NCBI GenBank assembly: GCA_934432675.1
Contig: CAKRYT010000004.1
Span: 62,001 to 126,000 of the forward strand
Source: an uncultured Eubacteriales bacterium
Lineage (GTDB): Bacteria; Bacillota; Clostridia; Oscillospirales; CAG-272
Reading direction: 5' to 3'
Length of the DNA stretch: 64,000 nucleotides
Positions within the stretch are counted from its first letter, which is position 1. The number at the start of each line of letters is the position of its first letter. Positions 26,247 to 34,063 of this stretch are shown piece by piece. The position numbers were made by a program, and so were the translations under genes. Below the pieces are notes generated by a model. The model searched no databases. It was not told the origin of the DNA and saw only the letters and a program-made list of their open reading frames with translations.

Positions 26247-27500
26247 ATGAAATTGCTGCGCGCCGCCCTGTGCCTCGGTATTGCGGCGGTTCTGATCCTC
26301 GCCTGTCTTTCCTGCGGCGGGGAGCCGGAGGAACCGGGCACCACGCCGACACCGGGCAGCTCTGACAAGACGGAGCCCACGCCGGAGCCGACCCCCGATA
26401 AACCCACGCCCGATCCGGAACCCGAACCGGAGCCGGAGCCCACACCGAAACCGGAGCCTATCGTGAAACAAGACAAATTAATCTCTGATTTTTATATCGC
26501 CTCTTATGAGGGTGACAACGAGCTTGACAACTTCCTGAAGGTCGGTGCCGCCGGAGAAACTGCGCTGACAAAATACATTCTCGCATGGGTGAACGGCAAA
26601 CCCACAGCGTCGACGGACAGCGACCCGGAGAGCGACGGTATCGGCTTTGCATGCAGTACGATTACCGCGAAGAACGCCGACGGCGAAGTGCTGTTCGGGC
26701 GCAATCTCGACTGGGCACAATCCGGCGGGATGATTCTGGTCAACAAGCCGACGGACGGCGGGGACTACTGCTCAATCTCCACCATCAACACCGCCATTGT
26801 TGCGGCGTGCGGACTCAAATTCTACACCATGTCACTGGAAAAACAACTAAAAGCGGCTCTTTACTTCCCGCTCGACGGCATGAACGAAAAAGGCTTTGCA
26901 ATCGCTGTCAATATGATTAAGGACAGCAGCGTCTCGGCACATCAGACGGCGCCCGGCAAAACCCCCATCAACTTCACCTCCGCCATCCGACTGCTGCTGA
27001 ACCGCGCCGCCACAGTTGATGAAGCGATTGCCCTCCTCGGCAACTACAGTATGTCAATCCCCGGCGGCGGGCAGCTCTTCCATTTTGCCATGACCGACCG
27101 GACCGGAAAGAGCGTTGTAGTGGAGTATATCAACGGACAGATGTATGTAACGGACACCCCGGCTGTCACGAACTTCTACCTCACGCCGAACGATGTCAGC
27201 GGCACAAACAAATACGGTATCGGCACCAACCAGTCGATGGAGCGCTATAAGACCCTCCTGACAAAACTGAAAGCTGCCGAGAACGAAAACGGAGAAGCCA
27301 TCCTTGATGCGGAGGGCATCCGCGAAGCGCTTTCTTCCGTCGCCAAATCCAACTTCAATGTTCCCGGCTCCTCCACCGAGTGGAGCGTCGTCTTCAACCT
27401 GATGACCGGCGAGGTCATTTATTATCGCCGCGAGAATTGGTCGCAGTCGTATGTTTACCGGGTCCCGAATACTCCCGCCGCATCCTCGGCGGAATCATAA
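26247..27500 (+). CDS. Choloylglycine hydrolase-family lipoprotein (Ntn amidase)
   Basis: 417 residues, start at 26247 with GGAG 7 bases upstream. Signal peptide with lipobox ACLSC (Cys23), then a long surface linker of Thr/Pro and Glu/Pro repeats (~26-71), then a linear amide C-N hydrolase domain. The likely nucleophile is Cys136 in GIGFACSTITAKNADGEVLFGRNLDW, matching the Cys and GRNLDW of penicillin V acylases and bile salt hydrolases; FPLDGMNEKGFAIAVNM and GGGQLFHFAMTDRTGKSVVVEY are further family features. Known cytoplasmic bile salt hydrolases start at the Cys. Here the Cys is internal, so processing would be needed to free it, as in acylases with propeptides. Substrate (conjugated bile salts, N-acyl amino acids or beta-lactams) is not resolved. 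Confidence 0.88.
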   Translation: MKLLRAALCLGIAAVLILACLSCGGEPEEPGTTPTPGSSDKTEPTPEPTPDKPTPDPEPEPEPEPTPKPEPIVKQDKLISDFYIASYEGDNELDNFLKVGAAGETALTKYILAWVNGKPTASTDSDPESDGIGFACSTITAKNADGEVLFGRNLDWAQSGGMILVNKPTDGGDYCSISTINTAIVAACGLKFYTMSLEKQLKAALYFPLDGMNEKGFAIAVNMIKDSSVSAHQTAPGKTPINFTSAIRLLLNRAATVDEAIALLGNYSMSIPGGGQLFHFAMTDRTGKSVVVEYINGQMYVTDTPAVTNFYLTPNDVSGTNKYGIGTNQSMERYKTLLTKLKAAENENGEAILDAEGIREALSSVAKSNFNVPGSSTEWSVVFNLMTGEVIYYRRENWSQSYVYRVPNTPAASSAES

Positions 27501-27519
27501 TTCCGCACCCCACCTTTCT

Positions 27520-27564
27520 GCGGGGGAGCGCCTCACTCATGCGGGGTGCTCCCCCGCGGCTTTT
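27520..27564 (+). terminator. Terminator of the choloylglycine hydrolase-like gene
   Basis: 10-bp G-C stem (27520-27529 with 27548-27557) followed by GGCTTTT. Confidence 0.7.
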
Positions 27565-27621
27565 ATCACCCCGCCGGCGTGCCCCCGGCCGACCGCCGGC
27601 AGGGGCAATGAAGCGAATATT

Positions 27622-27661
27622 TGCGGGGAGGACACTTTTTGTAAAAAGCGTCCTCCCCGCA
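27622..27661 (+). repeat. Dispersed hairpin repeat, copy 1
   Basis: Near-perfect 40-base palindrome: 12 bp, one A/C mismatch (27634/27649), then CTTTTT/AAAAAG. It is followed by GCACCCCTCCCCTAAAAACT. A second copy with the same layout, including the A/C mismatch and the downstream CCCC/TCCCC/AAAA tract, lies at 46334-46366. Confidence 0.75.
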
Positions 27662-27772
27662 CCCCTCCCCTAAAAACTGTCGGGAGTTTTTGTCGCTCGC
27701 GCCACTGGCACCGTTCTTTTTCATTGGAGAAACGACGCTTGCATTGCCTGTTTCCCCAAAACAATACGCAGA

Positions 27773-27797
27773 TAGGGGCGACCACCGGTCGCCCCTA
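27773..27797. repeat. TAGGGGCGACC inverted repeat
   Basis: 11-bp perfect stem with loop ACC. From memory, GTAGGGGCG...CGCCCCTAC elements of this kind are common dispersed intergenic repeats in gut Clostridia; only one copy was noticed in this window. Confidence 0.6.
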
Positions 27798-28090
27798 CAA
27801 CAAAAACCGCAAAAACGGTCAAACATATTGTGCGCCAGATGCCACGGCAAACTTTTTGATTGGTCGGAGAAACCGTTTGTTTGCCTTATGTATTTTCGCA
27901 TCCGCGAAAACACTTTTGCTTCATCTAACCGGGGGGCAATCGTCCGCCCTTATCTGCGCCAGCCATTGCTTAACTTGTGTACCCGAGACAAGAGAGAAGG
28001 GATGGAGAAACCGCGTTCACACCGCAGTAGGCGTACTTGGTACGGTAGGCGGTGCGAACGCGGTTAAAGCCCCCCGTCTCTTAAAGTAAA

Positions 28091-28141
28091 GGCAACCGAC
28101 GCCGCTTTTCTTTTTAGTTTGAAAAGTCAGTATCGGTTGCC
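28091..28141 (-). terminator. Terminator of the RsmF-like gene
   Basis: Arms 28133-28141 and 28091-28099 (9 bp, GGCAACCGA/TCGGTTGCC) plus an inner CTTTTC/GAAAAG stem, followed on the minus strand by TTTACTTT; 35 bases after the stop at 28176. A terminator with the same arms occurs at 63094-63138. Confidence 0.65.
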
Positions 28142-28175
28142 ATTAAAAATCATTTTGGGGGCTTGGTCTCCGCCC

Positions 28176-29588
28176 TTATCTCTTGTCTCGCAGTCCCTTG
28201 GGGTAATGGTTTTTTGCTACCCCTCCGACTACCTTGATGCCGCCCAGCGGCGCACCCGCCACCGTTACGACCGCCCATCCGTCCGCAAGCCCGCACGGGA
28301 ACGTCTCCCCGCGCAGATATGCCCCGAGCCTCGGATCACCCGGCAAAAGATCGACCTGCCGCGCAAAATACGCCCCATACGCCGAGAAGAAGAAATGCTC
28401 CGGGCAAAGTCGCCCCTTTTCCACCGTGCCCGCGTTGACACCGCGCGCATAGGTGATGTCCCGCGGCGTCGGCACGTCCGGGGAGAGCAGCGAGATGCCG
28501 CCCTTAAATTGCATCGGCTCCGGCAGGAGTGCTCCGTCAATGCCCGCCGAGGTGAGAAACGCCTCAAAGGCGGCCTTTTCCTCCCGCGTGAGCGGCGTGA
28601 CGTCCGCCTCGCGGGGGGCGTTTTTCTTTGCCTTCCGATTGCCGTCACCCCGCGCGGATACCGTTGCGGGCACGTCCACCCGTCGGCGGAAACGGCACAT
28701 GAACTGCCCCTCCCCCGGTGCCACGTACGGATACGCGCGGCGGGAAAGGCGACTGACCTCACGCCCGAGGTCGGATGCCTCCGGCGTGATCCCCGGCACC
28801 GTCATCCGAGCCACCTCGGGCGGTACCTCTTCCAAAACGAAGTCCGTGCGCGCGCGCAGGAACCAAAGGACGTTTTCCTCGTTTTCCTCCGGGGAAAACG
28901 TGCAGGTCGAGTACACCAGTCGCCCTCCCGGGCGCACCGTGTCCGCCCCCGCGGCAAGGATCTCCCGTTGCCGTTCGGCGCACATTGCCACGTTTTCCGG
29001 GCTCCACTCCGAGACGGCGATCGGCTCACGGCGGAACATCCCCTCCCCGGAGCAGGGCGCGTCGATCACGACGGCATCAAAGAAACCGGGGTAGGTCGCG
29101 GCGAGCGTAGTTGCATCCGTGCGCGTCACGACCGCCGTACGGACACCCATGCGTTCGAGATTCCCGGCGAGCGTCACACAACGATTCGGCACATACTCGT
29201 TGGAGACGAGCAACCCCGTGTCGCCGATCCGGTTTGCAATCTGCGTGGACTTGCCGCCCGGGGCGGCGCACAGGTCGAGCACCCGCTCCCCGGGCAGAAT
29301 CCCGGCACACAGCACCGGTAACATAGCGGACGGCTCCTGCATATAATACGCGCCCGCATGATGGAGAGGGTCCCCACCGACCGATGCCGTATCCCGACGG
29401 TAGAGCGCGTCGGGCGCAAACGGTGCGGGCGCGACGGCCTCGCCGAGCAGCTCCGCGAGCCGCTCCGTTGTCATCTTCGCTCCGGTATGGAGTGCCCGCG
29501 CGGGGCGTTCGTCATATGCCGCGAGGAACGCCGGATAATCCCCGCCGAGCAGTGCGCGCATCCGCGCGAGAAATGCCTCCGGTAGCAT
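28176..29588 (-). CDS. rsmF: RsmF-family 16S rRNA (cytosine-5) methyltransferase
   Basis: 470 residues from the ATG at 29588; a GTG 9 bases earlier is an alternative. SAM-dependent NOL1/NOP2/Sun-type methylase: AGAYYMQEPSAMLPV, SAM motif VLDLCAAPGGKST (~105-117), VVIDAPCSGEGMFRR (first catalytic Cys region, PC motif) and VYSTCTFSPEENE (catalytic TC motif). The C-terminal ~170 residues (SAYGAYFARQVDLLPGDPRLGAYLRGE...) form the PUA-like extension that separates RsmF/YebU from RsmB. Monocistronic; the stop codon lies inside one arm of a 17-base inverted repeat. Confidence 0.92.
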   Translation of the reverse strand: MLPEAFLARMRALLGGDYPAFLAAYDERPARALHTGAKMTTERLAELLGEAVAPAPFAPDALYRRDTASVGGDPLHHAGAYYMQEPSAMLPVLCAGILPGERVLDLCAAPGGKSTQIANRIGDTGLLVSNEYVPNRCVTLAGNLERMGVRTAVVTRTDATTLAATYPGFFDAVVIDAPCSGEGMFRREPIAVSEWSPENVAMCAERQREILAAGADTVRPGGRLVYSTCTFSPEENEENVLWFLRARTDFVLEEVPPEVARMTVPGITPEASDLGREVSRLSRRAYPYVAPGEGQFMCRFRRRVDVPATVSARGDGNRKAKKNAPREADVTPLTREEKAAFEAFLTSAGIDGALLPEPMQFKGGISLLSPDVPTPRDITYARGVNAGTVEKGRLCPEHFFFSAYGAYFARQVDLLPGDPRLGAYLRGETFPCGLADGWAVVTVAGAPLGGIKVVGGVAKNHYPKGLRDKR

Positions 29589-29670
29589 GCCGCCCACCCC
29601 CGTTTTCTTTACTTCTTCACCATCTTACCATCGCCCCCGAAAAAAGTAAAGAATTTTTTGTTTTCCCCCT

Positions 29671-29699
29671 TGACACAGTGGCTGCGGGTGCGTATAATA
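29671..29699 (+). promoter_or_regulatory. Consensus promoter of the metal-efflux operon
   Basis: TTGACA (29671-29676), 17 bases, TATAAT (29694-29699). Confidence 0.85.
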
Positions 29700-29707
29700 G
29701 AGCCGTA

Positions 29708-29735
29708 AACAGTTGAACGGTTGCTCAACTGTTCA
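29708..29735 (+). promoter_or_regulatory. ArsR/SmtB-type operator
   Basis: Perfect 9-8-9 inverted repeat AACAGTTGA (29708-29716) and TCAACTGTT (29725-29733), with TGAAC...GTTCA (29714-29735) inside and beyond it, as in SmtB/CadC operators. It covers the expected transcription start. A related half-site TTCAACCG follows at 29740. Confidence 0.75.
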
Positions 29736-29759
29736 AGAATTCAACCGTTTGGAGGCACC

Positions 29760-30122
29760 ATGGAAACGAAAGTACCGCTCTGCGCCGAACAGCATCACCA
29801 TGACACCCTGCTCGCTTCCCTGCGCGCATCCGCCCCGCAGGACGCCTTTCTCCTGTCCGTGGCCGACTTTTTCAAGGTGTTCGGTGACGTGACGCGTGTA
29901 CGCCTGCTCATGGCACTCGACCGTGCCGACCTCTGCGTCTGCGACCTCGCCGACCTGCTCGGCATGACGAAATCCGCCGTTTCCCACCAACTTTCCGCCC
30001 TGCGCGCCGCCCATCTCGTGACCTTCCGGCGCGAGGGCAAAAACGTCCGCTACTCGCTCGCCGACGACCACGTACGCAAGATTATCGAATGCGCGGCAGA
30101 ACACCTGTCGGAGGACGATTGA
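29760..30122 (+). CDS. ArsR-family metal-responsive repressor (SmtB/CadC type)
   Basis: 120 residues, start at 29760 with GGAGG 4 bases upstream. Winged-helix repressor that leaves DNA when it binds metal. DLCVCDLADLLGMTKSAVSHQLSALRAAHLV contains the recognition helix and the CVC motif of the alpha-3 metal site seen in CadC and related cadmium/lead/zinc sensors; the N-terminus holds Cys and a His triplet (PLCAEQHHHD), also CadC-like, and the C-terminal helix has DDHVRKIIECAAEHL (alpha-5 Asp/His positions). The operator overlaps its own promoter. It heads an operon with an HMA protein and a metal ATPase, so Zn/Cd/Pb sensing is likely. Confidence 0.9.
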   Translation: METKVPLCAEQHHHDTLLASLRASAPQDAFLLSVADFFKVFGDVTRVRLLMALDRADLCVCDLADLLGMTKSAVSHQLSALRAAHLVTFRREGKNVRYSLADDHVRKIIECAAEHLSEDD

Positions 30123-30187
30123 CCCACGGGGGCAAGCGGCCCCGACCCCTAAAATCCGATTTAATAATGTAAAGAGAGGTATACATC

Positions 30188-30406
30188 ATGACTTACAAAT
30201 TCACCGTATCCGGACTGGACTGCCCCAACTGTGCAAAGAAGCTGACCGCCATCATCGAGAGCAAAGAGGAAGTGGACAGCGTCAAGCTCAATTTTCTCAC
30301 GGAAGACCTGACGGTCACGACCGAACTCGACGGAGACGACGCGCTGGAACTCGTCCGCGCCTGCGGCAAAGAATTCAGCAAAAAGGTGTCGATCGACCGA
30401 AAGTAA
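30188..30406 (+). CDS. Free-standing heavy-metal-associated (HMA) domain protein
   Basis: 72 residues, a single ferredoxin-like HMA fold. GLDCPNCAKKL (residues ~9-19) is the GxxCxxCA metal-binding loop; VDSVKLNFLTEDLTV forms the second strand region. It delivers or senses a soft metal ion and is encoded 4 bases before the P-type ATPase, which itself starts directly with membrane helices and lacks an N-terminal HMA domain. The pair looks like a CadA/ZntA protein split in two. RBS AGAGAGG upstream. Confidence 0.9.
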   Translation: MTYKFTVSGLDCPNCAKKLTAIIESKEEVDSVKLNFLTEDLTVTTELDGDDALELVRACGKEFSKKVSIDRK

Positions 30407-30410
30407 CGCC

Positions 30411-32354
30411 ATGAAGAAGCTGTGGAAAGATAAAGAGCTGTGCCGGATCCTGCTCGGCGGGCTCCTGCTCATCGCCGGTTTCATCGTGAAAATTGCCACG
30501 AAGAATAGTGAAGCCGTAGCGAAATACGCGGTGCCGATCGTGTTCGCCGTCGCCCTCCTCGTCACCGGGCTGGAAGTCTTTTGGGAGGCCATCCGCGGCA
30601 TCTTCAAAGGGCAACTGCTCGATGAGACGTTTCTGATGTCAATCGCCTCGGTCGGTGCCTTCATCATCGGTGAGTACGCCGAGGCACCTGCCGTTATGCT
30701 GTTCTATCTCGTGGGCGAGTATTTCGAGCACCGCGCCGTGCGCCGTTCGCGTGCGTCCATCAAGACGCTCATGGAGATCAATCCCGACCGTGCACTCGTC
30801 TCCCGCGACGGGGTTGAGGGGGAGATTGACGCGGCCGAGGTCGCGGTCGGCGATACCGTGGTCCTGCGCCCGGGTGCAAGGGTCCCCGTGGACTGCACGG
30901 TGCTGAGCGGTAATGCGGATATCAACACCGCCGCACTGACCGGTGAGAGCCTGCCCGTCGCCGCACACGCCGGCACGACCCTGCAAAGCGGGGTCATCGT
31001 CATGGACGGCGTGCTGTACGCGCGTGCCGACCGCACCTCCGAGACCTCTGCCGCGGCACGGGTACTGAACCTCGTGCAGGAGGCATCCGACCGCAAGAGC
31101 CGCCAGGAAAACTTCATCACCGGTTTTGCCCGTGTCTATACCCCGATCGTCGTCGGGCTGGCGGTGCTGGTCGCATTCCTGCCTCCGCTCTTTATCTGCC
31201 TCGGCAACGGTGCCTTCGACGGGGTCGTGTTGAAAGAGTGGATTTCCCGCGCCCTGATGTTCCTCGTCGTTTCCTGCCCCTGTGCCCTCGTCATTTCGGT
31301 GCCGCTTGCCTTCTTCGGCGGGATCGGCGGTGCCGCCGGGCAGGGGATCCTCTTCAAGGGCGGTTGCTCCTTTGACTCCCTCGCCGCAGCAAAAATTGCC
31401 GTGTTCGATAAGACCGGGACCCTCACCGAGGGTGCCTTCTCGGTGACGGACGTCCGCCCGGCGGGGCAGATAACGAGGGATGAACTTCTCGCGCTCGTCT
31501 CCTCCGCTGAGGCACACTCCACCCACCCGATTGCCCTCGCGCTCCGCGCCGAGGCACCGGACGCTCCCCTGGCGGAAGAAGTCAAGGAGGTGCCCGGAAA
31601 AGGTCTCCTCGCCGTCGTCGGCGGGCATGAGATTGCCGTCGGCAACCTCGCCCTCATGGCAGACATCGGTGCCGCCGTCCCCGACGGGGAGGAAGGCATC
31701 TTCGCCGCCCGCGACGGTGCCTATATCGGTGCCGTCTCCATTGCGGATACGCTCCGCCCGGGCACCGTCCCCGCCCTCTCCGAACTCCGCCGCCTCGGTA
31801 TCCGCGAGACGGTTATGCTGACCGGTGACGCGGAAGCCCCGGCAAAAGCGATTGCCGCCGCCGCGGGGATTGACACCGTGAAAGCCAAACTTCTCCCGGA
31901 AGAAAAATACACCGCACTGGAAGCACTCATGCAGGAGAGCCGGGAAAAAGTCATGTACGTCGGCGACGGCATCAATGACGCACCCGTCCTCGCCCGCGCC
32001 GACGTCGGCATCGCCATGGGCGGCATCGGATCGGATGCCGCGATTGAGGCGGCGGACGTCATCCTCACGACCGACGCCCCGGAGAAAATCCCGCTCGCGC
32101 GTCGCATTGCGAAAAAGACCCTGCGGATTGCCAAAGAGAACATCGTATTCGCCCTGTTTGTCAAGATCGCCGTCATGGTGCTCGCCGCTACCGGCGTACT
32201 CACCATGTTCCCGGGCGGTATGTGGGTCGCCGTTTTCGCCGACGTCGGCGTCGCACTCCTCGCGATCCTCAACGCCCTGCGTACCGTCCTCCATCCACCG
32301 AAGCCGTGCACCGTGGCAGGCGCAAAGGCGACGGCAAAGCAGACGCAGGCATAA
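30411..32354 (+). CDS. cadA: P1B-type heavy-metal-exporting ATPase (CadA/ZntA-like)
   Basis: 647 residues. Pumps Zn2+, Cd2+ or Pb2+ out using ATP. Membrane helices from residue ~10; A-domain LTGESLPV; ion-binding SCPCALVISVPLAFFGG (CPC ~residue 287); phosphorylation site FDKTGTLTEG (Asp ~333); nucleotide site AHSTHPIA (Ser-x-x-HP); hinge VGDGINDAPVLARADVGIAMG. The last helices contain VKIAVM and ADVGVALLAILNALR: the conserved Lys and Asp of the Zn/Cd (P1B-2) group. It has no N-terminal metal-binding domain; that domain is encoded by the preceding gene. Followed by a terminator. Confidence 0.92.
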   Translation: MKKLWKDKELCRILLGGLLLIAGFIVKIATKNSEAVAKYAVPIVFAVALLVTGLEVFWEAIRGIFKGQLLDETFLMSIASVGAFIIGEYAEAPAVMLFYLVGEYFEHRAVRRSRASIKTLMEINPDRALVSRDGVEGEIDAAEVAVGDTVVLRPGARVPVDCTVLSGNADINTAALTGESLPVAAHAGTTLQSGVIVMDGVLYARADRTSETSAAARVLNLVQEASDRKSRQENFITGFARVYTPIVVGLAVLVAFLPPLFICLGNGAFDGVVLKEWISRALMFLVVSCPCALVISVPLAFFGGIGGAAGQGILFKGGCSFDSLAAAKIAVFDKTGTLTEGAFSVTDVRPAGQITRDELLALVSSAEAHSTHPIALALRAEAPDAPLAEEVKEVPGKGLLAVVGGHEIAVGNLALMADIGAAVPDGEEGIFAARDGAYIGAVSIADTLRPGTVPALSELRRLGIRETVMLTGDAEAPAKAIAAAAGIDTVKAKLLPEEKYTALEALMQESREKVMYVGDGINDAPVLARADVGIAMGGIGSDAAIEAADVILTTDAPEKIPLARRIAKKTLRIAKENIVFALFVKIAVMVLAATGVLTMFPGGMWVAVFADVGVALLAILNALRTVLHPPKPCTVAGAKATAKQTQA

Positions 32355-32380
32355 CACCCCGCAATCCCTTATCCGTTTTA

Positions 32381-32415
32381 CCCGGCAGGGCTCCCCCTGC
32401 CGGGTCTTGCTTTTT
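32381..32415 (+). terminator. Terminator of the metal-efflux operon
   Basis: 10-bp stem CCCGGCAGGG (32381-32390) with 32395-32404, 4-base loop, followed by TCTTGCTTTTT. Confidence 0.85.
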
Positions 32416-32435
32416 GGGATAAACTATGCTATATT
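32407..32435 (+). promoter_or_regulatory. Possible promoter of the DUF6273-like lipoprotein gene
   Basis: TTGCTT (32407-32412), 17-base spacer, TATATT (32430-32435); it overlaps the tail of the preceding terminator. Confidence 0.4.
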
Positions 32436-32501
32436 ATCTTTGTCTGTCTATACCCCGCGCGAAAGTGCGCGGTGTTGCCCAAATACGCATGAGGTACACT
32501 T

Positions 32502-33845
32502 ATGAAACACTTACGGTTTCTGCCGTTGCTCCTGCTCCTGGCTCTGCTCCCGCTCCTTTTCCTCACAGGGTGCGGGGAGACGGGCGCGACGCACGAGCAC
32601 CGCTACGGTGACTGGTACACCGTCACACCCCCGACCCACACGGATGCCGGCACGGAGGCACGCAACTGCACCGGCTGCGAAAAGCGGGAGACGCGCCCCG
32701 TCGCCGCGACGGGTCACACGTTTTCCGAAGAATGGGACTATAATGCCGAGGTGCATTTTCACTCCTGTTCCTGCGGGGCAACGGAGGCGGGCACCCCGCA
32801 CGACTTTGACGAGGCGGGCATCTGCCGCGTCTGCCGTGTGGACAAGACGCGGCTCGCCTATACGAAAGCCTGCGGAGTCATCACCATGGGCACCTACCCG
32901 CAGTCCCGCGTGACGGATGAGGCACTGCTGACCGCGCTCACCGCCGCCGCGGGGGTGCTCCCCACCGCTGCCGATGCCGGCGAGTGGACCCCGTACGGCG
33001 ACTGCGCGGCAGACGGACAGGAGGGCGACTTCATGTGGTACCGCGATCTCTCGTTCGACGGTACTGCCTATCGTGCCGTCTACTTCACCGCCTACCGCCC
33101 TATGTCGTCGGATCTGCCCGCCGAGGGGACCTACTCGGAGCAGGACGATAACGGTTATGCCAAAGGGACGGTGTACTACTTCCGTTTCGACCCCATCCGC
33201 TGGCGCATCCTCACCCGCCGCGGGGGCAAAGTGCTGCTCCTCGCCGACCTGGTGCTGGACGCCGTGCCCTACCAGGATCGCGTACAGGAAGTGACGCCGG
33301 AAGGTAAATACACCGCCACCGTAACGGACGCGAACGACGCCCCGGACGGCACGAACGCCAACCGTTACCGGTACAGCCGTATCCGCGAGTTTCTCCTTAC
33401 TGAATTTTCGCGCATCGCCTTCACCGACGCCGAAACGACACTTCTGAATCCCGCGACGGTCGGCGAGGGTAAAAACGACGGGTCCTCCGTCGCAAGTACG
33501 GGAGATCGGGTATTTCTCCTCGGCGCGAAGGACATCCTGTCCCTGTGCGCCACCGCCGACGTACAGTTCCGCCGCGGATCGGATTATGCCGCCTGCCGCG
33601 GCCTGCGCCTTTTGCACGACGACAACCGTTTTGCAGGTGGTGCCTACTGGTTTTTGCGGACACCGAAAGAGAACGGTCTCCCCTTCAACTCCGATAAACT
33701 GAATCGTGAACTCACGGCATCCGTCGGCATGATCTCTGCGGCGGGCAACCGCAAGTTGGACCTCACGCAGAACACGAGCCGCGTCGATTATACGTTCGTC
33801 GGCACCGTCCCCGCCGTCTGGCTGACACTCGCCGAGGCGGACTGA
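32502..33845 (+). CDS. Lipoprotein with a Cys-rich repeat region and a DUF6273-like domain
   Basis: 447 residues. Signal peptide rich in Leu with lipobox FLTGC (Cys ~24). Residues ~30-110 carry HEHRYGDWYTVTPPTHTDAGTEAR-type repeats with paired Cys (NCTGCEKRETRPVAATGHTF, CSCGATEAGTPHDF), a common cell-surface spacer in gut Clostridia. From ~115 on, ITMGTYPQSRV, YFRFDPIRWRIL, KVLLLADLVLDAVPY, NRYRYSRIREFLLTEF and AYWFLRTP match the 'WRVLxxxGxxxLLLSDxxLD' pattern of DUF6273 proteins, which are thought to resemble C-type-lectin-like or FGE-like folds. Function unknown, probably surface binding. Confidence 0.85.
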   Translation: MKHLRFLPLLLLLALLPLLFLTGCGETGATHEHRYGDWYTVTPPTHTDAGTEARNCTGCEKRETRPVAATGHTFSEEWDYNAEVHFHSCSCGATEAGTPHDFDEAGICRVCRVDKTRLAYTKACGVITMGTYPQSRVTDEALLTALTAAAGVLPTAADAGEWTPYGDCAADGQEGDFMWYRDLSFDGTAYRAVYFTAYRPMSSDLPAEGTYSEQDDNGYAKGTVYYFRFDPIRWRILTRRGGKVLLLADLVLDAVPYQDRVQEVTPEGKYTATVTDANDAPDGTNANRYRYSRIREFLLTEFSRIAFTDAETTLLNPATVGEGKNDGSSVASTGDRVFLLGAKDILSLCATADVQFRRGSDYAACRGLRLLHDDNRFAGGAYWFLRTPKENGLPFNSDKLNRELTASVGMISAAGNRKLDLTQNTSRVDYTFVGTVPAVWLTLAEAD

Positions 33846-34063
33846 CTCCCGCGCCGCTCCGCCGCAGAGCGGCGGTGTCACCCACTGCCTCCGCCGGAAA
33901 CCGTCGTTTCCCTGCGGCACGGAACGGCACCGTTTTGCGGGCGCACTCCCGCGCCGCTCCTCTTTGTACCACGCTTTTTACGTCGTATTCCCTTTCCCAC
34001 CACACCGTATTCCGACCGGCGGTGCCACCGCCGGTCGTCCCGACTCCCCGAAAGGAGGCTCCT

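Larger units (their letters stand above)
27501..28175. other. Repeat-rich intergenic region without a gene
   Basis: 675 bases containing only inverted repeats: a terminator (27520-27564), a long stem of a dispersed family (27622-27661), a stem TAGGGGCGACC/GGTCGCCCCTA (27773-27797), a 16-bp arm pair (28010-28025 with 28049-28064, one wobble), and a terminator for the minus-strand methylase (28091-28141). Open frames here have no ribosome sites or family features. Confidence 0.7.

Noticed and set aside
27690..28089. Frames in the repeat-rich gap after the choloylglycine hydrolase-like gene
   Set aside because: They run through inverted repeats, lack ribosome sites and show no protein features.
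30639..32357. 572-codon minus-strand frame opposite the metal ATPase
   Set aside because: Antisense to a full-length, motif-complete ATPase; translation lacks any domain.
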